A stretch of 53,210 nt of DNA from a virus. Where the stretch lies: positions 1 through 53,210 of IMG/VR virus record IMGVR_UViG_3300034061_003829; one strand, given 5' to 3'. How positions within the stretch are numbered: the first letter of the stretch is position 1; every line of letters begins with the position of its first letter. Of this stretch, positions 34,901 to 42,410 are shown piece after piece. Under the pieces are notes generated by a model that was not told the origin of the DNA, searched no databases, and saw nothing but the letters and a program-made list of their open reading frames with translations. A program made the position numbers and the translations under genes.

Positions 34901-36876
34901 TTCAAAATATAATTGCGTCAGGTAAACTTAATTTAATATCAGGTAATACATTAAGTTCTACAATTTCTGGTGGGTATTGTAATACAATAATTGGGTCGTA
35001 TTCAACAGTTGCCGGTGGACAAAACAACACTATAACAAGTATTAACTCAGCAGTTAGTGGGGGTTTATGTAATACAATTAGTGGATGTTTATCAGGTATA
35101 GGTAGTGGATGTAGAAATACAATATTATCATCGGGATCAACAATTACTGGAGGTATTTGTAACACAACTTCAGGTGATTGTTCATTAATAGGTGGTGGAT
35201 TTAGAAATACTATATCATCAATTGGTTCAACCATAACAGGTGGTATTTGTAATACAACTTCAGGTGATTGTTCATTAATAGGTGGTGGATTTAGAAATAC
35301 CATTTGTGCTAACTCACCACATACTTTAATAGTTGGTGGTGAAAGAAACGTTATTAGTGGTTGTCATTCAGTAATTGTAGGTGGTAGTGGTAATACAATA
35401 ACTAGTCAAGCTAGATCATTTATTGCTGGTGGTTTTAGAAATACAGCACTTTGTAGTAACACATTTATTTTAGGTAGTAATTTAACAGCAACAACAGTAA
35501 ATACAACTTATGTTGAAAGTTTAAATGTTAAAAACTATGTTTATGATTCTACAAGTAGTTCAGGGACAACAGGTCAAGTTTTAACCACAACTAATTCAGG
35601 TGTTAGATGGAATACATCAGTTGATCCTGTAATTATATTAGGTACAGGAACAGGTTCTTCAGTAAGGAAAGGTAATAATAATACAACATTAGGTAGTTAT
35701 TCAACCGTAAGTGGTGGTCAATACAATACCTCATCAGGTAACACATCAACAATTGCCGGTGGTGGATATAATGTGATTGATGGTTTTGAAAGTTTAATAG
35801 GTGGTGGTGTTGGAAATTATGTGATTAATGATAAATCGTCTGTTGTTGGTGGTTTAATGAATATTGTAGGTGAATCTAAAATATATTCAGCTAATTGGAC
35901 TTTATTTAATACATTATTAACTATTTCAGGTGACGTATCAACTTATTTTAATGTTAATAATGAAGTAAGAGTATTTAATTTCAATGATAACTCATATAAC
36001 ACAACAACGATTTTAGCTTCAGTTTATGATAACCCATCTAATTCAACTCAATTATTATTAAAAGATAGTGTTGGTAGTAATAGTGATACAATATTTTATA
36101 ATAAAACAACATCAATAGAAAATGGTTGTTACAATTTCATTGGTGGTGGTATAGGTAATATATCTTATGGATGTCATTCATCAATAGTGGGTGGTTTTAC
36201 AAATATTACATCAGGTAATACATCAACAATTGCTGGTGGTTGTTATAATACATCGATTGAAAGTTATTCATTTATAGGTGGTGGTGTATGTAATACAGTT
36301 TCTAATACTTATTCAACAATTTTAACTGGTTATAAAAATACAATTACAGGTTGTCATTCAGGTATTATCGCTGGTTCAGGGAATACTATAACAAGTAATA
36401 ATTCAATAATTGGTGGTGGTTGTAAAAATACAATTTATGATTTAAGTGATTATTCAAATATTTTAGGTGGTTATAATAACTACATATCAGGTAGCACATC
36501 TTCTTTAATTATTGGTGGTGGTAATAATACTTTGATTACTACCAATAATTCGTGCCCATCTGAATATTCAAATATTATAGGTGGTCAATGTAATAAAAAT
36601 TATGGCGATTGTACCTCTATACTTGGCGGATCTAATAATACTATTAGTTTTAGAACCCCTGGTTCAGTTATTTTAGGTGGGGCTAATAATACAATACCTG
36701 ATAATATTTCAAGTAGTTTTATATTAGGTAGTAATATAACTGCAAATTGTAGTGACACAACATTCGTAAAATACTTGAATATTGGAGGAATAATAGAAAC
36801 AAACACATGTTCAAGTTTATCGCAAGGAACTCTTTGGAGATGTGTTGGTGATGATGTGGTAAGAATAAAATTATAA
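31960..36876 (+). CDS. Giant tail fibre 4: extended beta-roll
   Basis: The largest protein here, 1638 residues. Residues 1-200 are an N-terminal beta domain (FPTSSTQSGTTVQSL, YYITYNSGTVLSFGSGDSVFDPESG), then a short stalk (TNTKTQIDNK). From about 225 almost everything is beta-roll: over 70 short units of the GGGxxNTxSG type in two blocks separated by a YDSTSSSGTTGQVL adaptor near 1190 and an insert near 1310. Within the first block, superunits of about 203 residues recur. Each block closes with FILGSN-x-TTYV/TTFV. The C-terminus is short (LSQGTLWRCVGDDVVRIKL). Cysteine often follows GGG. There is no S74 domain; how it folds and trimerises is unclear. A hairpin and the glycosyltransferase gene follow. 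Confidence 0.75.
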   Translation: MAISTNEIAQRLFKKLLGKGDTFTNRAFYEEPYNGPLQMFSNNVWTDTSKIPTVFFPTSSTQSGTTVQSLLNDSYVYPDGTTGLTQNNAVVQIKTYNLTLNPGSSGDTQSFAFVNPNAVDVVPSTYGSAYQYYITYNSGTVLSFGSGDSVFDPESGILKFYTNTPSDWSSGDFVIKAAKYIGNKLSAYDLSLINTNSGSTAQLNSFLSGFYSYTSNTKTQIDNKVIEVGSGVGSTIRINNNNEAFSEYSSVLSGTGNTSYGSSSVISGGKENLISGSPSNRFSVIAGGLKNTIFGNSNSGYGSCSVIGGGCGNITCGVVTVIGGGFNNTAYAAGATISGGYRNVSNQTYSFIGSGQNNKITNIAGGCVSVIGGGLLNTISGSTLCNAANFIGSGQGNTLFDSRFSVINGGFNNRLFGFNSTIGGGTINTSYCDNSTIGGGCRNIILGPGGFIGGGLNNIVSGNTSAIAGGICNIVTGNTSAIVGGQQNIITSDFSGILSGRLNRIENSNSTIGGGISNTILSDCSFIGGGNCNTTYAGGATISGGYCNTSDQTNSYIGSGSRNKIVSIGGGCISVIGGGQLNTISGSTLCNIGNFIGSGQGNTLFDSRFSVINGGFNNTLVGCNSTIGGGTNNISYCDNSTIGGGCSNNILGTNGFIGGGINNLISGSTSVIDGGSNNGITGNTSAIVGGQQNTIKSDFSGILSGRLNRVENNHSLIGGGINNTTLGDCSFIGGGCGNNIFNCSHNSIVGGSLNTISGSSFSMIGNGDRNTIATSGGIQNIIASGKLNLISGNTLSSTISGGYKNTIIGSQSTIAGGQNNIVINTNSVVGGGINNTISGTLSGIVGGCDNKTLSSGGFIGGGINNIVSGNTSAIAGGSNNIVTGNTSAIVGGQQNIITSDFSGILSGRLNRVDNNHSLIGGGINNTTLGDCSFIGGGCGNNIFNCCYNSIVVGFRNTISGSSFSMIGNGDRNTIATSPNSVQNIIASGKLNLISGNTLSSTISGGYCNTIIGSYSTVAGGQNNTITSINSAVSGGLCNTISGCLSGIGSGCRNTILSSGSTITGGICNTTSGDCSLIGGGFRNTISSIGSTITGGICNTTSGDCSLIGGGFRNTICANSPHTLIVGGERNVISGCHSVIVGGSGNTITSQARSFIAGGFRNTALCSNTFILGSNLTATTVNTTYVESLNVKNYVYDSTSSSGTTGQVLTTTNSGVRWNTSVDPVIILGTGTGSSVRKGNNNTTLGSYSTVSGGQYNTSSGNTSTIAGGGYNVIDGFESLIGGGVGNYVINDKSSVVGGLMNIVGESKIYSANWTLFNTLLTISGDVSTYFNVNNEVRVFNFNDNSYNTTTILASVYDNPSNSTQLLLKDSVGSNSDTIFYNKTTSIENGCYNFIGGGIGNISYGCHSSIVGGFTNITSGNTSTIAGGCYNTSIESYSFIGGGVCNTVSNTYSTILTGYKNTITGCHSGIIAGSGNTITSNNSIIGGGCKNTIYDLSDYSNILGGYNNYISGSTSSLIIGGGNNTLITTNNSCPSEYSNIIGGQCNKNYGDCTSILGGSNNTISFRTPGSVILGGANNTIPDNISSSFILGSNITANCSDTTFVKYLNIGGIIETNTCSSLSQGTLWRCVGDDVVRIKL
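33055..34900 (+). repeat. Three-fold superrepeat of about 610 bp in fibre 4
   Basis: Segments such as the one starting ATAGGTTCAGGACAAGG occur at 33130 and 33745 (615 bp apart). The GGTAGCTCATTTTC segment occurs at 34231 and 34837 (606 bp apart). TCCGGTAACACATCAGC occurs at 33340 and 34561, 1221 bp apart, which is the sum of the two periods. Long stretches are nearly identical at DNA level, which indicates recent duplication. Confidence 0.8.
35131..35310 (+). repeat. 90-bp tandem duplication in fibre 4
   Basis: Two adjacent 30-residue units share an almost identical 90-bp period; the common core ACAACTTCAGGTGATTG is at 35164 and 35254. This is the most recent-looking duplication in the fibre genes. 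Confidence 0.8.
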
Positions 36877-36887
36877 TATTTACTAAG

Positions 36888-36927
36888 AGCGTAGTTTTCT
36901 TATATTCATTATATGAAAAACTACGCT
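36888..36927 (+). promoter_or_regulatory. Start-codon hairpin of glycosyltransferase mRNA
   Basis: AGCGTAGTTTT (36888-36898) is the exact reverse complement of AAAACTACGCT (36917-36927). The 18-nt loop holds the ATG at 36913, so the hairpin could hide or present the start codon. There is no T-run, so it is not an ordinary terminator. Confidence 0.55.
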
Positions 36928-37794
36928 TTATTTCACATAGAAGGTGGGTTGGGTAAACACGTTGCCGCCACCGCAGTTGCAAAATGTATAAAAAACAATC
37001 ACCCTGATAGGGAGCTTCTTGTTGTATGTGCATACCCTGAAGTATTCTTAAATCTTAATTTTGTTCATAAAGTATTTAGGTTAGGTAACACACCATACTT
37101 TTATCAAGATTATATTAAAGACAAAGATACTTTAATATTTAAACACGAACCTTACTTCACAGAAGATCACATTGGTAAAAAATTATCTCTTACTGAGAAT
37201 TGGTGTAAATTGTATAAATTAGATTACTTAGGTGAAACACCTGAATTAGTATTTAATGTTAGACAAACACAATGGGGTTTTAGAAAATGGCAAAGACAAA
37301 GACCCGTTATGGTTATTCAAACAAACGGAGGTCCATTAAATCAAGAAATGCCTTATTCTTGGACAAGGGATATTCCTTATCCTGTAGCACAAGCTTTAGT
37401 TGATTATTACGCTAAAGATTATCATATTATACAAGTTTGTAGACACGAAGAAAATAAATTATCTGGTTGTGAACACGTAATGGAATCAATGTCAAATATG
37501 GAATTATTCTCATTATTATTATCATCACAAAAAAGAATACTTATTGATAGTTGTTTACAACACGCAGCGTCAGCTTTAGGATTAAAATCAACCGTATTAT
37601 GGATTGGGACATCACCTAAATTATTTGGTTATGATTCACACGATAATATTGTAGCACAAATAAATGACAACATTAAATTACCTGATAGTTATTTATTTGA
37701 TTTTAGTTTTAATGGGGTATTACATGAATGTCCTTTAATGGATTTTAACATTTTCGATATGGATTCAATAATTTATTCAGTAAGCACACAATAA
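36913..37794 (+). CDS. GT-B glycosyltransferase, heptosyltransferase-like
   Basis: A 293-residue protein with the two-Rossmann layout of GT9-like enzymes. EGGLGKHVAATAVAKCIK (residues 10-27) is the acceptor-side glycine loop, and KRILIDSCLQHAASALGLKSTVLWIGTSP near 210-240 is the donor-side region. It lacks the four-Cys finger of the enzyme at 1469-2380. The donor sugar and acceptor are unknown. It lies directly after giant fibre 4 and its stop overlaps the start of the sulfotransferase (TAATG). A common acceptor for both enzymes is a reasonable inference. Translation may be controlled by the hairpin around its start codon. Confidence 0.75.
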   Translation: MKNYALFHIEGGLGKHVAATAVAKCIKNNHPDRELLVVCAYPEVFLNLNFVHKVFRLGNTPYFYQDYIKDKDTLIFKHEPYFTEDHIGKKLSLTENWCKLYKLDYLGETPELVFNVRQTQWGFRKWQRQRPVMVIQTNGGPLNQEMPYSWTRDIPYPVAQALVDYYAKDYHIIQVCRHEENKLSGCEHVMESMSNMELFSLLLSSQKRILIDSCLQHAASALGLKSTVLWIGTSPKLFGYDSHDNIVAQINDNIKLPDSYLFDFSFNGVLHECPLMDFNIFDMDSIIYSVSTQ

Positions 37795-38612
37795 TGGTAG
37801 AAAAAATATTCTTTCAGAGTTCGTTACCTAGAAGTGGTTCAACTCTATTACAAAACATAATGGGACAAAATCCAGACTTTTACGTCACACCAACATCAGG
37901 TGTATTAGAATTAGTATATGCAGCAAGAGCTAATTACACATCATCACCTGAGTTTAAAGCACAGGATTCTGAATTAATGAAGGAAGGATTCACAGCTTTT
38001 TGTAAGAATGGTATTGAGGGTTACTTTAACGCAATTACAGATAAAAAATACGCAATGGATAAATCAAGGGGTTGGGGTATTCATTATGGATTTCTTAATT
38101 CATTTTATCCTGAACCAAAAATTATCTGTATGATAAGAGACCCAAGAGCAATATACGCTTCAATGGAAAAAAACTTTAGAAAAAATCAACATTTAGATTC
38201 AGGTATTGTAGATCACGCACAAATGCAAGGTACGACAACTGAAAAAAGGATTGATATATGGACACAAGGACAACCAGTGGGTTTAGCATTAGAAAGATTA
38301 TATCAGGTATTAAGAGAAGGTATTGGACAAAAAATGTTGTTTGTTAAATTTGAAGATTTGTGTAGACAACCTGAAATTGAAATGCAAAGAATATATAAGT
38401 ATTTAGAAGTTCCTTATTTTCAACACGATTTCAATAATATTGAACAGATAACACAGGAAGATGATGCTGTATATGGTATATATGGTGATCACGTAATTAA
38501 ACCTAAATTAGAACCCGTTAAAAATGATTATAAAGAAGTATTAGGTGTAAATGCGGCTAATTGGATTAGAAATAATTTTAAATGGTTTTATGATGAGTTT
38601 AAATATATTTAA
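37794..38612 (+). CDS. PAPS-dependent sulfotransferase
   Basis: A 272-residue protein. SSLPRSGSTLLQ at residues 9-20 is the 5'-phosphosulfate-binding loop, and RDPRAIYASM at 115-124 is the 3'-phosphate-binding motif; together they define the sulfotransferase family that moves sulfate from PAPS to hydroxyl groups. The later part includes KFEDLCRQPEIEMQRIYKYLEV, also typical. Acceptors in this group are sugars, peptides or lipids and cannot be read from the sequence. It overlaps the glycosyltransferase by one base, and the phage also carries an APS kinase at 11256-11711 able to make PAPS. A strong terminator follows at once. Confidence 0.85.
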   Translation: MVEKIFFQSSLPRSGSTLLQNIMGQNPDFYVTPTSGVLELVYAARANYTSSPEFKAQDSELMKEGFTAFCKNGIEGYFNAITDKKYAMDKSRGWGIHYGFLNSFYPEPKIICMIRDPRAIYASMEKNFRKNQHLDSGIVDHAQMQGTTTEKRIDIWTQGQPVGLALERLYQVLREGIGQKMLFVKFEDLCRQPEIEMQRIYKYLEVPYFQHDFNNIEQITQEDDAVYGIYGDHVIKPKLEPVKNDYKEVLGVNAANWIRNNFKWFYDEFKYI

Positions 38613-38613
38613 T

Positions 38614-38642
38614 AAAAACCCTCGAATGTGAGGGTTTTTTTA
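38614..38642 (+). terminator. Terminator after sulfotransferase
   Basis: AAAACCCTC-gaatgt-GAGGGTTTT with a T-run, directly after the TAA stop. It closes the fibre-glycosyltransferase-sulfotransferase operon. Confidence 0.85.
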
Positions 38643-38651
38643 TTTTACAAC

Positions 38652-38659
38652 TATTTATA
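38652..38659 (+). promoter_or_regulatory. Late-type promoter box, distal
   Basis: Perfect ACTATTTATA context, 43 nt before the ATG at 38703. A second copy lies closer to the gene. Confidence 0.5.
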
Positions 38660-38691
38660 TCTAAATAATTTAACATTTTATAAAAATTAGA

Positions 38692-38699
38692 TATTTATC
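38692..38699 (+). promoter_or_regulatory. Late-type box TATTTATC, 3 nt before ATG
   Basis: A one-mismatch late box with three bases before the ATG at 38703. Confidence 0.45.
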
Positions 38700-38702
38700 A
38701 AT

Positions 38703-39053
38703 ATGATGCAAAGAATACTAGTACCTTCAACAAGCGCCGATTTTAACAATTATGTATATGATACAGTTGTTGTAACATCAGCATGTACAGTAACATTAAA
38801 TGGTACTACATACACATTTCCAGCGGGCGTAACATTTGAAATGGATGTTAAATCTGTTCAGGTAGGTAGTCCTGTGCTACTTTTAAGTGGTTATTTAACT
38901 ACATATATGTTTCCAGTTTATCTTGGAAATCCATGGACTACTGATTATTTAGGTAGACCAATAATAAATTCAGCGAATGGAGGTGTTTGGGCTATAACTG
39001 GTAATACATCATTTAGTTCAGTTACAGGTACACAATACGCATACTATAAATAA
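38703..39053 (+). CDS. Small beta-rich virion protein, 116 aa
   Basis: The sequence is a run of beta strands (NYVYDTVVVTSACTVTLNG, TYTFPAGVTFEMDVKSVQVG, LLLSGYLTTYMFPVYLG) followed by a Gly/Ser-rich tail ending YAYYK. It resembles small decoration or spike-type virion proteins in composition, but no family is recognised. Two in-frame ATGs (38703 and 38706) are equally possible. It starts a new transcription unit after a terminator and precedes the head-region genes by 19 bases. Confidence 0.55.
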   Translation: MMQRILVPSTSADFNNYVYDTVVVTSACTVTLNGTTYTFPAGVTFEMDVKSVQVGSPVLLLSGYLTTYMFPVYLGNPWTTDYLGRPIINSANGGVWAITGNTSFSSVTGTQYAYYK

Positions 39054-39072
39054 AAATTAAAACAAATAATAT

Positions 39073-40131
39073 ATGGACTCAATTAGAGCGGTAGGTAGTG
39101 AATTACTACAAGGACAAGAAAAACATAATAGATTAATTGAATTAATGGGTATTAAGAAAACCGTTAATGAATCTAAAAAATCGGTGAATAATGAAGATTA
39201 TATTATTCACGCAGCGGATGGTAAATCTTATGGTATTTTCAGAGAAAACAAAAACTTCTTTGTAAAATACGCTAATAAACATACTGAAGATTCAAACGAC
39301 TTTGAATACATTGGCGGATTAGTTAGAAAAACTAAAGAATTACACGAATCTTATTCAGATGCATTTAGAAGATTAAATGTAATGATTAGTGACATCAATC
39401 AAAAATATGGTGTTAAGAACCCTAAAACTTTATTTGAGGCTGACAAACAATATATGTTACAACCTGAAGCTCCAACTTCAGAAGCTCCAACTTCAGCACC
39501 TACAACAGATGCTGGACTTCCAGCACCGGCACCTGATACAACTCAACCGGCAGCTGAAGGTGATGAAAATGATCCAGTTAAAATGGTTCAAAGTTTAACA
39601 GGTAAATTAGGACAAGCTCTTAGAGATAACATGCAAAACGAACAAGTTTCTAATGCAGAAATGGTTAAGTATGTATTGAATTCAGTTTTATCAGCAGTTG
39701 ATTTAAATAAATTAACACCTGAAGATAAAGAAGTTTTAAATAATAAAATATTAGGTAAAGAAGAACAACCAGCAACACCTGAAGCAGGTGCTCCAACTGA
39801 AACTCCTGCACCTGAAGCGGCTCCAGCTCCTGAAGGTACAACACCTGAAGCGGGTAGTGAAGATCCATTCGCAGGTTTAGATCAAGCAGCAGCTGAAGCA
39901 GGAACTCAAACTGAAGGTTTACTTAATTTAGCTGTTACTTACGAACAAGAATTAGCTATTAACAATTTATTATCTCTTTGTGAAAACAAAAACATTAAAT
40001 TAAAAAGATATAAAGTTGAGAATGAAAATGTTATTTTCGAATCATCTAAAGGTAGAAAATTTGTTGTAAGACCAACTGGTGTTTCATTATTAATGACTGA
40101 AAATAAAGAATATAAAAAATTGTTAATCTAA
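39073..40131 (+). CDS. Head-region protein with Pro/Ala/Glu-rich linkers
   Basis: A 352-residue protein. Residues 1-125 are a helical and beta domain (DYIIHAADGKSYGIFRENKNFFVKYAN). Residues about 130-160 and 225-275 are low-complexity Pro/Ala/Glu/Thr linkers. Between them is a helical segment (DPVKMVQSLTGKLGQALRDN). The C-terminal 70 residues form a compact domain (INNLLSLCENKNIKLKRYKVENENVIFES, VVRPTGVSLLM). The architecture and position near the protease and scaffold suggest an internal head or core protein. It is unrelated to any T4 protein that I can name. Confidence 0.6.
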   Translation: MDSIRAVGSELLQGQEKHNRLIELMGIKKTVNESKKSVNNEDYIIHAADGKSYGIFRENKNFFVKYANKHTEDSNDFEYIGGLVRKTKELHESYSDAFRRLNVMISDINQKYGVKNPKTLFEADKQYMLQPEAPTSEAPTSAPTTDAGLPAPAPDTTQPAAEGDENDPVKMVQSLTGKLGQALRDNMQNEQVSNAEMVKYVLNSVLSAVDLNKLTPEDKEVLNNKILGKEEQPATPEAGAPTETPAPEAAPAPEGTTPEAGSEDPFAGLDQAAAEAGTQTEGLLNLAVTYEQELAINNLLSLCENKNIKLKRYKVENENVIFESSKGRKFVVRPTGVSLLMTENKEYKKLLI

Positions 40132-40139
40132 GGTAAAAA

Positions 40140-40511
40140 ATGTATCTTTGTTATATTAATAAGTTAGGTCCTAATTATAAGGGTGAGTTAATATACGAGT
40201 TCATTTTTACAAATGATATAGATAATGTGAATGGGGATGATTGGGATAGATTACCAGCTAGTGGTTATCCGGATCTTCCCCATTCTAATTTTATGTCAAA
40301 TGTAATGTTATTAAAGACAAGTATTTTAGATTTAGAATTAGCTAAGAATAATGATTTTTTTACTTATAATGATTGTAAAGAAGGAATTATAGCTATGGGA
40401 TGGGAAGAATCATACGTTATTGATAAAATGATATTCAAGTTTGGTGATGATTTGGAAAGTGTTAAAGATAAACTATATAGGAAAGATTACTATTTAGAAG
40501 AAATAAATTGA
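40140..40511 (+). CDS. Phage protein of unknown function, 123 aa
   Basis: A compact, acidic protein beginning MYLCYINKLGPNYKGELIYEF with a DWDRLPASGYPDLPHSN segment and an alpha-helical C-terminal half ending KDYYLEEIN. It has the look of a conserved single-domain phage protein, but I cannot name the family. It starts eight bases after the previous stop in the same direction. Downstream is a Bacteroidota-type promoter for the next gene. Confidence 0.6.
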   Translation: MYLCYINKLGPNYKGELIYEFIFTNDIDNVNGDDWDRLPASGYPDLPHSNFMSNVMLLKTSILDLELAKNNDFFTYNDCKEGIIAMGWEESYVIDKMIFKFGDDLESVKDKLYRKDYYLEEIN

Positions 40512-40538
40512 TAAAATAAAATAAAAAGTATATATTTG
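40507..40538 (+). promoter_or_regulatory. Bacteroidota-type promoter ATTG-N20-TATATTTG
   Basis: ATTG at 40507-40510 and TATATTTG at 40531-40538, 20 nt apart. The -7 element ends four bases before the ATG at 40543, so the transcript would be nearly leaderless. Confidence 0.6.
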
Positions 40539-40542
40539 TAGT

Positions 40543-41058
40543 ATGAATATTATTAAAAAATCCGATTTAATGGAGTTTGTTTCAGAAAAGAAACAAATGT
40601 TATTGGGTAGAAAAATGGAAGCATCTGCTGAACCAGCTGTTGCTCCACCAAAGACAAAGCCTGGTACTAAACCAGCACCATCAACACCTAAATACCCAAA
40701 ACCTGCGGTAACTCCAAAACCAAAGGCTATGGTTGAACCGGCTGTTGCCCCGCCAAAGACAAAGCCTGGTACTAAACCAGCACCATCAACACCTAAATAC
40801 CCAAAACCTGCGGTAACTCCAAAACCAAAGGCAGTGTTAAAAGGGTTAGATGAAGAAATGAAAGTATCTAAAAAAGTGAAACTTAACAAAAAATACCCAA
40901 AAAAATTTGTTAAAGAACATATTAATTCGTATTTTAGCGTAAACATTGTGAGTGAAACAATTAATGAGGATTATTCAGTTGAATTGCATTTGGTTGGTAA
41001 CAAATCAGAATTGGTTAAATGTTTAAAAAACCTTAAAGAAGGTAACGTAATAAACTAA
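40543..41058 (+). CDS. Pro/Lys-rich repeat protein, candidate internal head protein
   Basis: A 171-residue protein. Residues 1-15 (MNIIKKSDLMEFVSE) form a short amphipathic helix ending in VSE, similar to other leaders in this region. Residues about 30-99 are two 35-residue copies of a Pro/Lys-rich unit (EPAVAPPKTKPGTKPAPS and PKYPKPAVTPKPKA), strongly basic and probably extended. Residues about 105-171 form a basic alpha/beta domain (VKLNKKYPKKFVKEHINSYF). The basic composition would suit DNA binding inside the head. No family is recognised. Confidence 0.55.
   Translation: MNIIKKSDLMEFVSEKKQMLLGRKMEASAEPAVAPPKTKPGTKPAPSTPKYPKPAVTPKPKAMVEPAVAPPKTKPGTKPAPSTPKYPKPAVTPKPKAVLKGLDEEMKVSKKVKLNKKYPKKFVKEHINSYFSVNIVSETINEDYSVELHLVGNKSELVKCLKNLKEGNVIN
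40630..40839 (+). repeat. Two 105-bp tandem repeats
   Basis: Copies at 40630-40734 and 40735-40839 differ at only a few bases and encode a 35-residue Pro/Lys-rich unit twice. The high DNA identity indicates recent duplication. Confidence 0.9.
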
Positions 41059-41076
41059 TATCATTCAATATGTCAA

Positions 41077-42408
41077 ATGAGTAACAAAATATTTAAGAAA
41101 AAAGAAGTTTTAAAATTAATAAAAGAAGATATGATTCCATACGGAGATGACCCAAACAGAATTGAGCGTTCAATTGAGCGTAGAATAACTAATAGACAAA
41201 ATCCATTAGGTGCTAACCCAGCCTTCCCTGAAGGCACTCCTGAAAGTAATTTTGAGGAAATAATGGCATCTGAACAGTTTAAAAACTCTATTGAGAAAAT
41301 CAAAACATACGCTGGTAGAAAAAATATTCGCGTTGTAGATGGTAGAGGTGTAATTCAACCAATGGCTTTGGTTCAATTACAAATGGAGTTAGTTCGTGAT
41401 ATGGTTAATAAAGAAAGAAACCATAAACCACAATTAGAAAAATTAGCTATTAAATTATTAAAACAAGATTTTAATATCCCTGGACAATTACAATCTAAAA
41501 TAGAAAATGGTAGAACTATTTATTACGATGGATCATTACAGTATGACGTATCTTTAACATTACCTGTTGATTTGAGTGATGCTCAAACTGAGATGCAAAT
41601 GCAAATGCAACAAGAACCTGAAGAGGTTATTGAGAATATTGAAGAGTTGGATTTAGAAGTAGCTAAAAGAAGATTCTTAAATGCAATGATGGCAGGTGCA
41701 GCCTTCAAAGGACAATATATGTTCCATATGGCAGAAGATGAAATTAATTTTATCGATGAAGATTTAATTACGGAATATGGTTTATTAATGGCTATTACGG
41801 AATGGGCTTACTTTATGATTCCACCTGAACATGCGGCAGCCGCTGCAGCTTCAGGGGAACAAGCGGGTGGTTCTGAAAGAGTTGATTTTACAACCGAACC
41901 CCCTACATTAATTTGTAGGGCTAGATCATTCCCATTACTTTGTCACGAAATTGTTAAATCTTTTATGGAATTTATGTCAGCTTGGGGATTACCTCAAGGT
42001 GGGGAAGAAAGTGAAGTAAAAAAAGCTCAACATATTCTTAATAAAGCAGATTTTTTAGAAGCTGAAAATTGGGATTTAATGTTAGGACCTGGATTTTGGG
42101 CTAGATTTTTAGACGCTATCGATGAAAATGAAATAGATATTAAGTCTAATTTATATACGAAAATAGTTCAAATGCCAGTAAAAGAATTTAATTCATTTAT
42201 GAAAGAAGTTTTAAAGAAATCACCAAGAGGTAAACAAATGATGGTTGATTTGGCTAACGAAATTAAAGATGCTATCAGTAAGGAAGAATATAATACAGCG
42301 ATGATTCCATATAGTGAACCTGAAGAAGAACCTAATAATGAACCTAATAATGAACCTGATGAAGATATAGATGTTGATGATATAGATATATCTGACTTAT
42401 TTAAATAA
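41077..42408 (+). CDS. Large head-module protein with leader-like N-terminus
   Basis: A 443-residue, mainly helical, acidic protein. The first 18 residues, MSNKIFKKKEVLKLIKED, form a basic amphipathic helix ending in IKE, like several neighbours. The middle has a Met/Gln-rich stretch (QTEMQMQMQQEPEE) and conserved-looking helices (AKRRFLNAMMAGAAFKGQYMFHMAEDEINFID, PLLCHEIVKSFMEFMSAWG). The C-terminus repeats NNEP and ends in a very acidic tail (DEDIDVDDIDISDLFK). The position before the protease suggests a core or head-associated protein. I cannot assign it to a named family. Confidence 0.6.
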   Translation: MSNKIFKKKEVLKLIKEDMIPYGDDPNRIERSIERRITNRQNPLGANPAFPEGTPESNFEEIMASEQFKNSIEKIKTYAGRKNIRVVDGRGVIQPMALVQLQMELVRDMVNKERNHKPQLEKLAIKLLKQDFNIPGQLQSKIENGRTIYYDGSLQYDVSLTLPVDLSDAQTEMQMQMQQEPEEVIENIEELDLEVAKRRFLNAMMAGAAFKGQYMFHMAEDEINFIDEDLITEYGLLMAITEWAYFMIPPEHAAAAAASGEQAGGSERVDFTTEPPTLICRARSFPLLCHEIVKSFMEFMSAWGLPQGGEESEVKKAQHILNKADFLEAENWDLMLGPGFWARFLDAIDENEIDIKSNLYTKIVQMPVKEFNSFMKEVLKKSPRGKQMMVDLANEIKDAISKEEYNTAMIPYSEPEEEPNNEPNNEPDEDIDVDDIDISDLFK

Positions 42409-42410
42409 TA

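Noticed and set aside
32595-35303. Long minus-strand reading frames rich in proline opposite the fibre 4 beta-roll
   Set aside because: They are the complement of GGT-rich repeats, which reads as Pro-rich sequence without stops. They have no promoter or natural start and mirror the repeat period.
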